DNA from: Candidatus Poribacteria bacterium | GTDB lineage: Bacteria > Poribacteria > WGA-4E > GCA-2687025 | Length of the DNA: 64,000 bases | Assembly: GCA_018644665.1 (NCBI GenBank) | Contig: JABGQA010000080.1 | Location: 56,445-120,444, forward strand | Reading direction: 5' to 3' | Part shown: positions 9,282 to 18,257 of the stretch, in pieces | Numbering within the stretch: position 1 is the first letter of the stretch | Layout: each line of letters opens with the position of its first letter | The notes under the pieces: generated by a model | Told to the model about the DNA's origin: nothing | The model's input: the letters and a program-made list of their open reading frames with translations, nothing else | Databases searched by the model: none | Position numbers and translations under genes: made by a program

Positions 9282-10139
9282 TCATTTCGGGTACTCCTGC
9301 CACGCGGCCTCGATGCGCGCCTCGCCTTCGTCACCCGAGTGCACGACCACCGAGTGACGGAACCGGAACGTCTCGCCGCGCGCCACGTGCTGCTCGCCGG
9401 CAAACAGGTTCCCTTCGCGCGGCGACAGAGGGCCATAGGCTCGCGTGAACCACCGATTGGGGTGATCCGCGTTCCCGGGATGGTCCAGGCAGGCGAGTCC
9501 CTCGACGCCCGGCCCGCCGTAGCCCACCGGGACAGGCGCGTGGTAGTCGATCCATCGCGCCGGCTCGCCGAAGGTCTCGCCTTCGCCGCGGCCTCCCTCG
9601 CTGCTCACGATGACGCCGCCGGACTTCCCATTGAAGGCGTCCGCCATGCGGATGATGGGTAGCGCTGACTCCTTGGTCGTGCCCAGCGTTAGGTCGGTTT
9701 CGGCGGCGTATGTGCTGTCCAGGAACACCTGGTAACCGTCTTCGCGCGTTAAGGACACGCCCAGCGAACGCTCCTCGGTGATGAGCGTCTCGCCCGTTGG
9801 GGCTACCCATGCGAGGCGCTGCACGAAGCCGTGCTCGCCTGCGCTAGGCGCGTCGGACAGCCAGTCGATGTGCCGGATTTCGCCCGGATTCTCCGCGGGC
9901 AACTCCAGGTAGAATGTGAAGCCGTTAACGTCGCCGTGTCCCCACCAGATGCCGTGATGGTGGATGTGGTCAGCAGGCGCGTCGGCTAGCAGGTTGCGGC
10001 CGCTAGGCGCCGCCAACATGGAGACGTACGGCTTGGTGCCGGACCCGTTCATCAGGTACGCGAGGACGACCCTGTGCCCGTCGTGCAGAATCCACCGTGC
10101 ATCGGTGCGGATGACGCTTGGCGCCGTCGGCCGTCGCAT
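9282..10139 (-). CDS. DUF6807 (PmoA-family) protein
   Basis: 285 residues from an ATG at 10139 with GGAGAGAGGA upstream; an in-frame extension to 10349 runs into the amidohydrolase gene in low-complexity Arg/Ser and is rejected. The HIHHHGIWWGHGDVNG segment near residue 65, FLDSTYAAETDLTLG, the NGKSGG segment and ARWIDYHAPV are characteristic of the DUF6807 beta-sandwich family, often labelled PmoA-like although it has no link to methane oxidation. The His cluster suggests a sugar- or metal-binding site, by analogy with galactose-mutarotase-like folds. It is the last gene of a three-gene minus unit with an amidohydrolase and a Gfo/Idh enzyme, so a part in carbohydrate breakdown is inferred. 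No signal peptide. The reaction is unknown. Confidence 0.8.
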   Translation of the reverse strand: MRRPTAPSVIRTDARWILHDGHRVVLAYLMNGSGTKPYVSMLAAPSGRNLLADAPADHIHHHGIWWGHGDVNGFTFYLELPAENPGEIRHIDWLSDAPSAGEHGFVQRLAWVAPTGETLITEERSLGVSLTREDGYQVFLDSTYAAETDLTLGTTKESALPIIRMADAFNGKSGGVIVSSEGGRGEGETFGEPARWIDYHAPVPVGYGGPGVEGLACLDHPGNADHPNRWFTRAYGPLSPREGNLFAGEQHVARGETFRFRHSVVVHSGDEGEARIEAAWQEYPK

Positions 10140-10161
10140 GGGTCTGTCCTCTCTCCGGCAT

Positions 10162-11022
10162 CTAGAGCAGGCGCGGGCCTCGCGCCGCCCACATCTCATC
10201 GTCCGTGTACCGCTGCGGCGGGTGGAGCGCTCCAGTCGGCGGCTCCCACTCGGGTAGCAGCGAGCGAATGAGCCGCGTGGCGGCGCCGTGGGCGATGCCG
10301 TCCTTCGCCGTGTGGTCGATGTCGGCGTCTTCGACGAGCCGTTGCACAAGTCGGAAATCGTAGTATGGCGCGTCGCTCCCGAACATCACCCGGTCAGCGG
10401 CCAGACCGCCTAGCAGATGCGGCAGACCCCACTCGGGCTCATCAGGCGTCGGCTTCTGCGCGATGTCGTACCAGACGTTGGCGATGTCAGCGCATTGCCG
10501 GATGGCGTCGTCGTGCGTCTGACGGTTCATCGACACGTGTCCGATGATGAAGATGATGGTTGGGAATCGGCGCGCGTACGCCGCGATGTTGGCCGTCGAT
10601 CCGGCCTGATGCAGGAGACACAACCCGGAGCCTTCGGCGACGACCTCGAGGAAGGGATGCAGCTCGGCCCCAAGCGAGTGTCCAGACAGTGCTGGGTGGC
10701 ACATGAAGCCGACCAGGCCGTCGTCCATCATCGCCCGTCGCAACTCGTCCACGCCTGCGCCCTCGTGCCGGACCTCGACGCCTGCCAGGCCGAGCGGGAA
10801 CCTGTCCGGGAACGCCTGACACGCTCGGGCGACCTCCTCGTTCTGCCGACGCGTGTCCCGGACGCCGTGTGCCTGCGGGCCGCCGGCCGTGGGGCTCAGG
10901 ATCGCCGCCGTCACGCCAGCGGACGCCATGCGCGCCATGTACCGCCCGACGCTCTGCCCAACGCTAGGGGAGCGCGACACGGTGCTGCCGATGTGGCAAT
11001 GCACGTCGATGTACGGTCTCAC
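10162..11022 (-). CDS. Amidohydrolase_2-family metal-dependent hydrolase
   Basis: 286 residues. The GTG start at 11022 overlaps the upstream gene's stop (GTGA), a sign of translational coupling. Amidohydrolase_2 TIM barrels cleave or decarboxylate cyclic and aromatic substrates with a catalytic metal. Seen: DVHCHIG near residue 6 (first His pair), LLHQAG near 137, IIGHVSMN near 158 and FGSDAPYYD near 213 with the usual catalytic Asp. The downstream gene follows by 22 bp. The substrate is unknown; with a dehydrogenase and a DUF6807 protein beside it, a lactone or sugar-acid intermediate is one possibility, inferred only from context. Confidence 0.85.
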   Translation of the reverse strand: MRPYIDVHCHIGSTVSRSPSVGQSVGRYMARMASAGVTAAILSPTAGGPQAHGVRDTRRQNEEVARACQAFPDRFPLGLAGVEVRHEGAGVDELRRAMMDDGLVGFMCHPALSGHSLGAELHPFLEVVAEGSGLCLLHQAGSTANIAAYARRFPTIIFIIGHVSMNRQTHDDAIRQCADIANVWYDIAQKPTPDEPEWGLPHLLGGLAADRVMFGSDAPYYDFRLVQRLVEDADIDHTAKDGIAHGAATRLIRSLLPEWEPPTGALHPPQRYTDDEMWAARGPRLL

Positions 11023-12050
11023 TTGCCGACCTCCACAGCTTTGCGGGCCGCGGTCGCCTCACGGGCGGCCTCGATGATCGCCAGGTTGCGCCGGGCGTCC
11101 GACATCGTCACCGGGAGCGCGTCGCCCGACCGGAGCGCCGCGAACGCGGCCCCGAAGAACGCGATGTGACCCATGGGGTCGTCGGCGGACGCCAGTGGGG
11201 TCGCCTGCCAGCCACCGGCTGCCGTCGCCACGTGCAAGGGATCGGAGTCGCGATGGTACACACGCACCGACGAGCGGGTGCCGTGGACCTCGCACCAACG
11301 GCCCGCCTCGGTGCCGAACGAGGGGGCGCACCATGTCGACGTGACTGTCGACACCGAGCCGTCCTCGTGTTCGAGGAGCATGAGCGCGAGGTCGTCGACG
11401 TCGATGTCGAACTTCACCGTCCGCACACGACCCTCAACACGGGCCACGGGCGACCCGACGAGCGCCTCGACGCAGTAGATCTCGTGATACGCCGTGTCGA
11501 TTGCGCATCCGCCGCCAGCCGACCGTGTCGCGCGCCAGTCCCTGGCGTCGAGGCCTTCGGCCTTCCTGAATACTGACTGGGCCCGGCCCCAAGTCACATC
11601 TCCGAACTGCTCGCCGCGCGCCAGTCGGATGCCTTCCCGCATCGCGTTCGACCACAACAGATTATGGACGACCGTGTACCGCACCCCCGCCGCGCGCACG
11701 GCGGCGATGATTGCGTCCGCCTCCTCCAACGTCGCCGACATCGGCTTCTCGCTGATGATGTCCACGCCCGCGCTGGCTGCCGCTACGGCGTGCTGTCGGT
11801 GGAGATGATGCGGCGTCGCTATACACACGGCGTCCAGATCGACGCCCGCGAGCATGTCTTCGCAATTCTCGTACGAGCCGTCGGCGGGGACGGCGAGTAG
11901 GGTGGCGGCTGCGGCTCTGCCTTCGGCGTCCGGGTCGGCAATGGCGACCACAGTGGCGGCGTCGCTCGCCGCGAGATACGCCCGCGCGTGCACGCTGCGC
12001 ACGATCCCGCCGCAACCGATGAGGCCCAACCTGATACGTCCGGCGCCCAT
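11019..12050 (-). CDS. Gfo/Idh/MocA-family NAD(P)-dependent oxidoreductase
   Basis: 343 residues from an ATG at 12050 with GGGAGGAGG just upstream; the frame extends to 12092 without support. The N-terminal Rossmann fold shows RLGLIGCGGI near residue 5, and ISEKPM near 95 carries the catalytic Lys-Pro typical of the family. The C-terminal domain has GGGCAIDTAYHEIYCVEAL, where the family's catalytic Asp and His lie. Members oxidise hydroxyl groups of sugars, inositols and their derivatives. It is first in a unit with an amidohydrolase and a DUF6807 protein, and divergent from a mandelate racemase-type gene across 167 bp. The exact substrate cannot be read from the sequence. Confidence 0.9.
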   Translation of the reverse strand: MGAGRIRLGLIGCGGIVRSVHARAYLAASDAATVVAIADPDAEGRAAAATLLAVPADGSYENCEDMLAGVDLDAVCIATPHHLHRQHAVAAASAGVDIISEKPMSATLEEADAIIAAVRAAGVRYTVVHNLLWSNAMREGIRLARGEQFGDVTWGRAQSVFRKAEGLDARDWRATRSAGGGCAIDTAYHEIYCVEALVGSPVARVEGRVRTVKFDIDVDDLALMLLEHEDGSVSTVTSTWCAPSFGTEAGRWCEVHGTRSSVRVYHRDSDPLHVATAAGGWQATPLASADDPMGHIAFFGAAFAALRSGDALPVTMSDARRNLAIIEAAREATAARKAVEVGK

Positions 12051-12150
12051 CCCGGCCTCCTCCCGCCGCGTCCCCGTAACTCGGACAGCCACGCGCCTGT
12101 GAGTGATACGTGTAAGCCGCGTCGCCAGTCACAGGGTTTGCGCGGCCGCG

Positions 12151-12179
12151 TTGACGTGACTCGCGTCGTCCAGTTGAAT
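12151..12179 (+). promoter_or_regulatory. Probable promoter of the enolase-superfamily gene
   Basis: TTGACG (12151-12156), a 17-nt spacer and TTGAAT (12174-12179), 38 bp before the ATG at 12218. The -35 matches five of six and the -10 four of six. It lies in the divergent region between two catabolic units. Confidence 0.5.
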
Positions 12180-12217
12180 GCGGACGCAGTCGGGTACACG
12201 CACGCGAGGAGGGTCAG

Positions 12218-13471
12218 ATGGAATTTCGCATCACGGACATCGAAGTGGTCACTGTGGACGTCCCGTTCACGGAGGTGGCCGGCCGCAACATGCGGCGGGC
12301 GATGCTCGCGTGGTCGGTCAGCGAGATCGTCCGCGTGAAGACCAACGTTGGCTTGGTTGGCGTAGGGGAGACCATCGTCAACTACACCTGGTCGCGCGGG
12401 TCTGAGGACAAGCGCCGGGAGGCGGTCGGCAGGAACCCGTTCGAGCTGCTATACCGCGACGATCTGGGCGCCGGCCTGCAGATCGCCATCTGGGATCTGG
12501 CCGCACAGCACGCGGGCGTTCCAGTCCACGCGCTCATCGGCGAGAAGGCTCGGACGAGCGCGCCCATCGCGTGGTGGTGCATCGATATGCCGCCCGCCGA
12601 CTGGGCGGACGAGGCGCGCCGCGCCGTCGCGGCCGGGTACACGACGTTCAAGCTGAAGGGCCGCCCGTGGTTCGACATCGTCGAGCAGGTAGAGGCGGTC
12701 GTCGCCGCGGCCGGTAGCGACGTCCTGATCGACGTCGATTTCAACGACTTCCTGCTCGACGCGGACAACGCCTTGGAGGTTTGCGGCGCGCTGGAACAAA
12801 TACCCAACGTCGCCATCTTCGAGACGCCCATCCCGCAGGGCGACATCGCGGGCAACAAGCGGCTGCGCGCGGAACTCAACTCCGAAATCGCCCACCACAT
12901 GGGCAACCCGCCCGTTCCGGTGGCGGCGCGCGAAGGGGTGTGCGACGGCTTCGTCCTGTGCGCCGGCGCCGACAGGATCACGCGCCAGGCACACGCCGCG
13001 CAGGAACTGGACATGCCGTTCTGGATTCAGCTTGTAGGCACCGGGATCACTACTGCCTGGGCGAGCCAGCTTGGCGCCGCGCTCGAGAACGCCACGTGGC
13101 CGGCCATCACGTGCATGAACATCCACTCGGAGCAGCTGCTTGTGCGGCCACTCGACGTGAACGACGGGCACATCGAGGTCGGGGACGACGTGGGGCTGGG
13201 TATCGAGCTTGATGAAGATGCCATCGCGCGGCTGCGCGTGGATCCGCCGGTCGAGCCCATCAATCCCAGATGGATTCACACTGTGACGTTCAGTGACGGG
13301 CAGCGGGCGCACTACCGCGACGCCGACGCGTACCGGCAGGATTTCAAGGCGCGCGGCATGCCGATCGGACACCGCGACGTGCGCTTGGAGACATGGCGCG
13401 ATGACGGCTCGCAGGCGTTCGCAGAGATGCTCGGTCGCGTCGAGGGCGGCCCCGTCCGTGAGGGCGCCTGA
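12218..13471 (+). CDS. Mandelate racemase/muconate lactonizing-type enzyme
   Basis: 417 residues, start ATG with an AGGAGGG site. Enolase-superfamily enzymes abstract a proton next to a carboxylate, usually to dehydrate sugar acids or racemise and cycloisomerise others. The N-terminal capping domain covers residues 1-125. In the barrel, K145 and K147 (FKLKG) give the KxK base motif, D172/D174 (IDVDFND) and E202 (FETPIPQ) look like metal ligands, and E223 (SEIAHHMG) is a possible third one. The C-terminal 80 or so residues, after ELDEDAIARLRVDPP, are longer than usual. It is divergent from the Gfo/Idh-amidohydrolase unit. A sugar-acid dehydratase is the most likely role but is not proven. Confidence 0.88.
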   Translation: MEFRITDIEVVTVDVPFTEVAGRNMRRAMLAWSVSEIVRVKTNVGLVGVGETIVNYTWSRGSEDKRREAVGRNPFELLYRDDLGAGLQIAIWDLAAQHAGVPVHALIGEKARTSAPIAWWCIDMPPADWADEARRAVAAGYTTFKLKGRPWFDIVEQVEAVVAAAGSDVLIDVDFNDFLLDADNALEVCGALEQIPNVAIFETPIPQGDIAGNKRLRAELNSEIAHHMGNPPVPVAAREGVCDGFVLCAGADRITRQAHAAQELDMPFWIQLVGTGITTAWASQLGAALENATWPAITCMNIHSEQLLVRPLDVNDGHIEVGDDVGLGIELDEDAIARLRVDPPVEPINPRWIHTVTFSDGQRAHYRDADAYRQDFKARGMPIGHRDVRLETWRDDGSQAFAEMLGRVEGGPVREGA

Positions 13472-13563
13472 TCCGGCCAAATAGCTGTCTCCGGCGCCAC
13501 CCTCCCGCCGTAGACAGTAACGCACGAACCCAGGGGATCTTTCGGAGGGAAGGCGGAGCGACA

Positions 13564-14622
13564 GTGGAGTCATTGGACAGTTTCTCCGGTCGGGCGCCGC
13601 GGACGTGGAAGCGCCATGGGGTCTTCGAGGGCCACATGGGCGCCCGCAGACGCGTAAGCCCCGTGAACGGCTCTGAGACGCCCGTCGACGAATCCGATGC
13701 CATGACCGCCGGGGCGTACATCGAACAACTCGCCCATGCGAACCCACGCAAGCGCGAGGAGGCGATCCAGCGGCTCTCGGAGCTGGGGTGGGAGGACACG
13801 GACGGGGCCTTGGGCGCCCTACTCCCTCGTCTCCGAGACCCGCATCCGAGCGTGCGCGCCAAGGCCGCCGACGCTCTCGGCTCCTCTGCCGACGGGGGAG
13901 CTGCCGAGCCCCTCATAGCGGCGCTGGATGACGAGAACCGCGAGGTGCGGTTCCGGGCCGCGTTCGCGTTGGAGCAGCTCGAGCCGGCGGTGGACATCGA
14001 GGTGCGGATACGGGCGTGGGACGCGGTCGTCGGTCTAGACAACCAGAACGTCTACGCGTTGTGCAATCTCAGCCTCGCGCACCGCGAGAGCGGGAACCGC
14101 GAGGTCGCCGTAGAGACGGCGTACCAGGCGATCGAACTGCACCCGGAGCACTTCTACCCCTACCTCCTCGTCGCGCATCTATACGCCGAGAAAGGCGAGC
14201 GTGAGGCCGCAGTGCGCTACTACAAGTGCGCCATTCGGTGTAACCCGGAGCATGCGCCGACCTACTACGAACTGGCGGAACTCTACCGGCTCGAGGCCGA
14301 TTACGACTCGGCGGTCGAACGCTACCAGCAGGCTCTCGACGTGGACCCGGATCACTCCGAGAGCTACTTCGGCCTTGGGTTCTGCTACAACCGCATGGAA
14401 CGCTACGACGACGCGATCGGCGCGTACACATCGTGCCTGGAACTGAGCCCCGGCCACTACGTCGCCCACAACAACCTGGGCATGGCGCACCGATACCGGG
14501 GATCTTACGAAGAGGCGATGGAGTGCTTCAAGCACGCCCTGGAGTTGAGCCCCGACTACGCGGCCGCCCAGTTGAACCTGGGCGACACATTCGTCGTCGT
14601 GTCCTCCGCGCGCGACGACTGA
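13564..14622 (+). CDS. HEAT-repeat plus TPR protein
   Basis: 352 residues from a GTG at 13564 with GGCGGAG nearby; ATG codons at 13636 and 13702 are alternative starts because the first 45 residues look unstructured. Residues about 50-140 hold two HEAT/PBS-type repeats (VRAKAADALGSSADGGAAEPLIAAL, broken here by my description at the repeat unit, and the following REVRFRAAFALEQL). Residues about 155-345 hold about five tetratricopeptide repeats (YALCNLSLAHRESG, YLLVAHLYAEKG, YYELAELYRLEA, YFGLGFCYNRME, HNNLGMAHRYRG). There is no signal peptide or enzyme motif. Such proteins are scaffolds; the partner is unknown. The next TPR gene follows after 13 bp, so the two probably act together. Confidence 0.8.
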   Translation: MESLDSFSGRAPRTWKRHGVFEGHMGARRRVSPVNGSETPVDESDAMTAGAYIEQLAHANPRKREEAIQRLSELGWEDTDGALGALLPRLRDPHPSVRAKAADALGSSADGGAAEPLIAALDDENREVRFRAAFALEQLEPAVDIEVRIRAWDAVVGLDNQNVYALCNLSLAHRESGNREVAVETAYQAIELHPEHFYPYLLVAHLYAEKGEREAAVRYYKCAIRCNPEHAPTYYELAELYRLEADYDSAVERYQQALDVDPDHSESYFGLGFCYNRMERYDDAIGAYTSCLELSPGHYVAHNNLGMAHRYRGSYEEAMECFKHALELSPDYAAAQLNLGDTFVVVSSARDD

Positions 14623-14635
14623 GCGCGCGACACCC

Positions 14636-15880
14636 ATGAGCATCATCCAGAGATGGCGGGATCGCGGCCGACGAGCGCGGGCTATCGCGCACGCGGAAGG
14701 CCTCCTGCAACAGGGCCATTACGAGTCAGCGGCTGCCGAGTTGCTGCCCTTAGTCGACGCAGACCCCGCGGACTCGATCGTCGCCCGCAAGGTCATCGAG
14801 GCGTACGCTGAACTCGGCCGCGGGGACGACGTGGCGGCGCGGCTAGCCACGCTCATCGAGGCCGATGCCCAGCAGGTCACACTCGTCAACAACGCCTCGT
14901 TTGACGATATGCGCGCCACCGATGCGTTTCGAGCCGTGTATGAGGCGGCGATTCGCGCAATCACAGCACAGCTCACGGACGCGCCGGACGACTCGGCCGC
15001 GCGGCTGTTGCTCGCGGAATACTACGAAGCCCTCGGCGATTCCTCCGCGGCCCACGCCGAATACACCCGCCTTGGGCAGGACGACGACCCCGGAACACGC
15101 GGGCGAGCCGCGTACCTGGCGGCCCGCCTCCACCTGTCCGACGGGGACACCGAACGGGCGGCCGCATGCCTCCGCGATGCCGTGTTGGCGGCGCCGGAGC
15201 TGCTGGCGTCGTGTCGTGCGGACGAGGCGTTCGCCCCGCTGTTCGGATCTGGTGTAATGGAGGAACTGGAGGCCGGCGCGCTTGCGGCGCAAGAGGACTC
15301 GCTCCGCGCGCGGGTAGCGGACGCGCCCGACAACCCGTTGCCTCGCCGTCGGCTGGTGGCGCTCCTTCGCGCGCGTGGACGCGATGAGGAGGCGCTCACG
15401 CTGATGCACGTCGCGCTTGAGGACTTCCCGACGGACGCGGAACTCCTGGAAGCGCAAGCGGACTGCCTGTTCGACCTCGCCCGCTACGACGAGGCATTAA
15501 CCAGTTACCAAGAGTCCTTGCGGCTGCACCAGGGCCGCCCATGGCCCGTGTACCGGTCCGGGGCCATCTACGAACAGCAAGGTATGCATGACGCGGCGCG
15601 CAGCGCGTACTGGGACGCGCTCGATACCACGCGCGACGACGCGGCCGTGGCATTGCTCATCTCCCGCGGGATGGCACGGATCGATGATCGCCCGGGGGTC
15701 TTCGAGGCCTTGCGGCGCGCGGGGCAGTTGTCGGCTACGCTGCGCGAACCGTCGCCCGAAGACATGCTCGCCTCGATGGCGGCTTCTGAAGAGTTCGACG
15801 CGTACCGGCAGGAGCCAGAGTTCGCCAGCGTCGTTGCCGAGCTGGAGGCGGAGAGGTCCGTGAACGCGGCCGGCCTCTAG
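14636..15880 (+). CDS. TPR-repeat protein
   Basis: 414 residues starting MSIIQRWRDRGRR, 13 bp after the preceding HEAT/TPR gene. It is built almost wholly of helical hairpins resembling tetratricopeptide repeats: residues about 20-70 (AEGLLQQGHYESAAAELLP), 115-180 (LLLAEYYEALGDSSAAHAEY), 235-300 (RRRLVALLRARGRDEEALTL; ADCLFDLARYDEALTSYQ) and 300-345 (RSGAIYEQQGMHDAARSAY). No catalytic motif, signal peptide or membrane segment is visible. It is probably a cytoplasmic interaction scaffold. It ends 37 bp from the convergent ceramidase gene, with no obvious hairpin between them. Confidence 0.78.
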   Translation: MSIIQRWRDRGRRARAIAHAEGLLQQGHYESAAAELLPLVDADPADSIVARKVIEAYAELGRGDDVAARLATLIEADAQQVTLVNNASFDDMRATDAFRAVYEAAIRAITAQLTDAPDDSAARLLLAEYYEALGDSSAAHAEYTRLGQDDDPGTRGRAAYLAARLHLSDGDTERAAACLRDAVLAAPELLASCRADEAFAPLFGSGVMEELEAGALAAQEDSLRARVADAPDNPLPRRRLVALLRARGRDEEALTLMHVALEDFPTDAELLEAQADCLFDLARYDEALTSYQESLRLHQGRPWPVYRSGAIYEQQGMHDAARSAYWDALDTTRDDAAVALLISRGMARIDDRPGVFEALRRAGQLSATLREPSPEDMLASMAASEEFDAYRQEPEFASVVAELEAERSVNAAGL

Positions 15881-15916
15881 CGGTCTGGTCGCTACAGCAC
15901 GCCCGGCTGGCCGTCG

Positions 15917-17203
15917 TCATAGTTCCCCTCCCATCTCGAAGATCCGGATGAGCGCCCGGTCCACCATGACTTCAGGGCCGCCGACCTCGATAGGCGCGAC
16001 CGCTGGGTCGCCGCCGTACCCACCCATCGCCGCGGCTTCGATCGTTGGGAAGTAGAGCTGGTGTCCGTTGCAGTAGCCGAACACGATCGCCTGCACCGGC
16101 GACCGCTCCTTGAGCCGCAGACCCAAGTCACAGAACAACTCGCCGGACACCCCGGCGAAGGCGACGTCCACGCCTGTACCGCTCAGGAGCACGGTCGTCA
16201 GATGCGGTCGGATGGAGCCCTCGAATTCGGCCACCGACGCCTTGACGATACCGGGGTAGAACGCGTCCGAGTACGCCTTGATGATCAGCCGGTTCGACCA
16301 GTCGACGCGAGACTCGAAGTCGAAGTCGTCCTCGCGAGAGTCGATGCGCGCGTCCTCGACCGTGACCGGCGTCATGTCGGTTAGCGCCGCCAACGTCGCC
16401 TCCGCGAGCTGTCCGCCCATCGAAGCCGGGCTCCGTTCGCCCGCGGGTGCGGCCGACAGGTCGCCCGCTGCGCCCTGCATGAACACGCAGACTCCTCCGG
16501 TCACCGCCTCCACGGCGCGCATCAGGTGACCGGGGTAGTCCGCCGAGAACTCCATCCGCTCGCCTTCCTCCAGCGTTGGGTGAGCGGCGTAGTTCACGAG
16601 TGTCGCGATGGCTCTGCCGTCCGGCGTCACCGTGTGGAGGAATGAGAGTTCGCGGTCAACGGGCGGCTCGTCTCCCTTCCAGTGTCGGTTGCGGTTCAGT
16701 GCGACTTCGCGCGCCGCCACACCGACGTGAGCCGGGACGACCGCGGCTGCCGCTGACACGATCACGCCGATGAGGCGCTTTTCCAGCTCCCGGACGTACG
16801 GCGCGTCCGGCGTCGGCCAGGACTCCGTCTCAATGACCGGTCCGTGGTGGGTGTGCGACCCGACCATCATCACCGTCCCGACTCCGGCCTCCGCGGCCAC
16901 GGCGGAGCGTATCGTCGCCATGGAGCCCCTCCCCGGCGAGCGCCCGAGGTCAAGCCCGACGAGAGCCACCTTGTCGTCTCCGGCCTGCAGCACGAGCGCC
17001 TTCGCGTACAGCGGATCGAGCACGCCCACGCTTGGCAGATCGTGCCTGTCGCCGTAACCCCACATCGGGAAGCCCGTCGGAGGCGTGATGTCCGCGGTGG
17101 CGGCCCCCGCGAGCACTCGGGTGTCGGCCGACGCGACGGTGGTCGCAGCCAACAGGGCCGTGAGGGTCATTGCCACGGCGAGGCCTCCGCTAGACCTGCT
17201 CAT
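15917..17203 (-). CDS. Secreted neutral/alkaline ceramidase-like protein
   Basis: 428 residues from an ATG at 17203 that overlaps the upstream gene by 14 bp; upstream in-frame sequence is a shadow of that gene. The N terminus is a signal peptide (LAVAMTLTALLAATTVASA), so export is expected. Neutral ceramidases hydrolyse the amide bond of ceramide. Seen: AGAATADITPPTGFPMWGY near residue 30, GLDLGR, GSHTHHGPVIE (metal-binding His pair), LVNYAAHPT, QGAAGDLS (around the nucleophile Ser region) and GYCNGHQLYFPT, all in family order. It is shorter than the classic 650-residue enzymes, lacking a clear C-terminal immunoglobulin-like domain. Many such short homologues in bacteria are untested, so activity on ceramide is probable rather than shown. 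Confidence 0.78.
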   Translation of the reverse strand: MSRSSGGLAVAMTLTALLAATTVASADTRVLAGAATADITPPTGFPMWGYGDRHDLPSVGVLDPLYAKALVLQAGDDKVALVGLDLGRSPGRGSMATIRSAVAAEAGVGTVMMVGSHTHHGPVIETESWPTPDAPYVRELEKRLIGVIVSAAAAVVPAHVGVAAREVALNRNRHWKGDEPPVDRELSFLHTVTPDGRAIATLVNYAAHPTLEEGERMEFSADYPGHLMRAVEAVTGGVCVFMQGAAGDLSAAPAGERSPASMGGQLAEATLAALTDMTPVTVEDARIDSREDDFDFESRVDWSNRLIIKAYSDAFYPGIVKASVAEFEGSIRPHLTTVLLSGTGVDVAFAGVSGELFCDLGLRLKERSPVQAIVFGYCNGHQLYFPTIEAAAMGGYGGDPAVAPIEVGGPEVMVDRALIRIFEMGGEL

Positions 17204-18167
17204 AGCCCACCCCCACCGGTTGGCCGGACGCCGCCGACGCGGCGATCGCCTCGAACAGGACCATGCTCTTGTAGCTCTCGGTGATGCACGACCGCGTGGA
17301 CCGCCCCTCCCGTATGGCCGCGAGGAAGTCCACGATCTCCGCGAGATGTCCCGTGTCGTTCCCGCTGTCCCCGGCGCTCGTGAACGTGGGAGGCTCTCGC
17401 CACTCTGTCGGGCTCCCGTCCTCGACAACGCGCCAGCACGACGAGTTGTGCAGCGTCATCCAGTTCCCGCCCCGCGCGGTGAGCTCCACCTCCTCCGTCG
17501 GGACCGCGAAGGAGCGTCCGCAGTTGAGGTTCATTGACCCTACGGCGCCGTTGCGGAATCGGATGCTGACAGCGTACGCGTCGAGGCCCTTGGAGAACGC
17601 GAACACCTCCGCGGCCTCGCCGAACAGATACGACACCGCATCGATGAGGTGGATGGCGAAGTCGAGGAGGAACGAACTGCGCGCGCTCTCGTTGCTGTAC
17701 TGCGACGAGGCGTAGTCGACCGAGAGCGAATAGAGGTCGTCCGGGGCGAAGGAGTCGACCCACTGCTTGGCTCGCGTGTACCCGGTGCTGTATCGCTTCT
17801 TGAAGGCCGTCGTGCAGAGCATCCCCGTCTGGGCCGAGACCCGAGCGACCCGCAGCGCCGCTTCGGCTGTCGGCGCCGGCGGCTTCTCCGTGTACACCGG
17901 ATACCCAAGGCGCATGACCTCAGGCGCAAGCTCGGCGTGCCCCTCCGGCCCAACGCACACCATCACGCCGTCCGGGCGTTCCGTGCGCAACATGTCGGCG
18001 AGGTCGGAGTACACCGCGCCGCCAAAGCGACGGGCGTTGCGCTCCGCTTTCTCATGGTCAAGGTCGCAGACACCGGCAAGCACGGCTCCGGCTGCCCCGA
18101 TGTATGGGTAGATGCGGCGCGATGAGAGGGCCCCCGCCCCCACAATGCATATCCGTGGGTCGTCCAT
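17190..18167 (-). CDS. Gfo/Idh/MocA-family oxidoreductase
   Basis: 325 residues from an ATG at 18167; the frame runs on to 18386 across the divergent gene and is not real there. ICIVGAGALSSRRIYPYIG gives a Rossmann nucleotide site in the first 20 residues. YTEKPPAP near 95 holds the catalytic Lys-Pro, and SSFLLDFAIHLIDAVSYLFG near 180 has the Asp-x-x-x-His pattern of the family. The dinucleotide motif ends in an unusual run (GAGALSSRR). It overlaps the ceramidase start by 14 bp, so the two are cotranscribed. The likely role is oxidation of a sugar or polyol; a glycosphingolipid head group is an attractive but unproven substrate. Confidence 0.87.
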   Translation of the reverse strand: MDDPRICIVGAGALSSRRIYPYIGAAGAVLAGVCDLDHEKAERNARRFGGAVYSDLADMLRTERPDGVMVCVGPEGHAELAPEVMRLGYPVYTEKPPAPTAEAALRVARVSAQTGMLCTTAFKKRYSTGYTRAKQWVDSFAPDDLYSLSVDYASSQYSNESARSSFLLDFAIHLIDAVSYLFGEAAEVFAFSKGLDAYAVSIRFRNGAVGSMNLNCGRSFAVPTEEVELTARGGNWMTLHNSSCWRVVEDGSPTEWREPPTFTSAGDSGNDTGHLAEIVDFLAAIREGRSTRSCITESYKSMVLFEAIAASAASGQPVGVGYEQV

Positions 18168-18185
18168 GGCTGTGGCCCCTGGGGT

Positions 18186-18214
18186 TTGACCGGATGCGGT
18201 CGGAAATCTACAAT
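18186..18214 (+). promoter_or_regulatory. Promoter of the uxaA-like/fba/fumC unit
   Basis: TTGACC (18186-18191), a 17-nt spacer and TACAAT (18209-18214); each box matches the consensus at five of six. The predicted 5' leader is about 75 nt and contains the palindrome at 18258-18268. Confidence 0.65.
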
Positions 18215-18257
18215 CGACAGGCGCGATTTCCCGCGCTCTGACGCGCCGCCCGCTGTT

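Noticed and set aside
13485..13518. CTGTCT/AGACAG inverted repeat between the enolase-type and HEAT/TPR genes
   Set aside because: Six-base arms 22 nt apart with no T-run; too weak to call a terminator or operator.
12449..13747. 432-codon minus-strand ORF over the enolase-superfamily gene
   Set aside because: A shadow frame: the plus strand encodes a complete recognisable enzyme there, and the minus translation is Arg/His-rich with no family.
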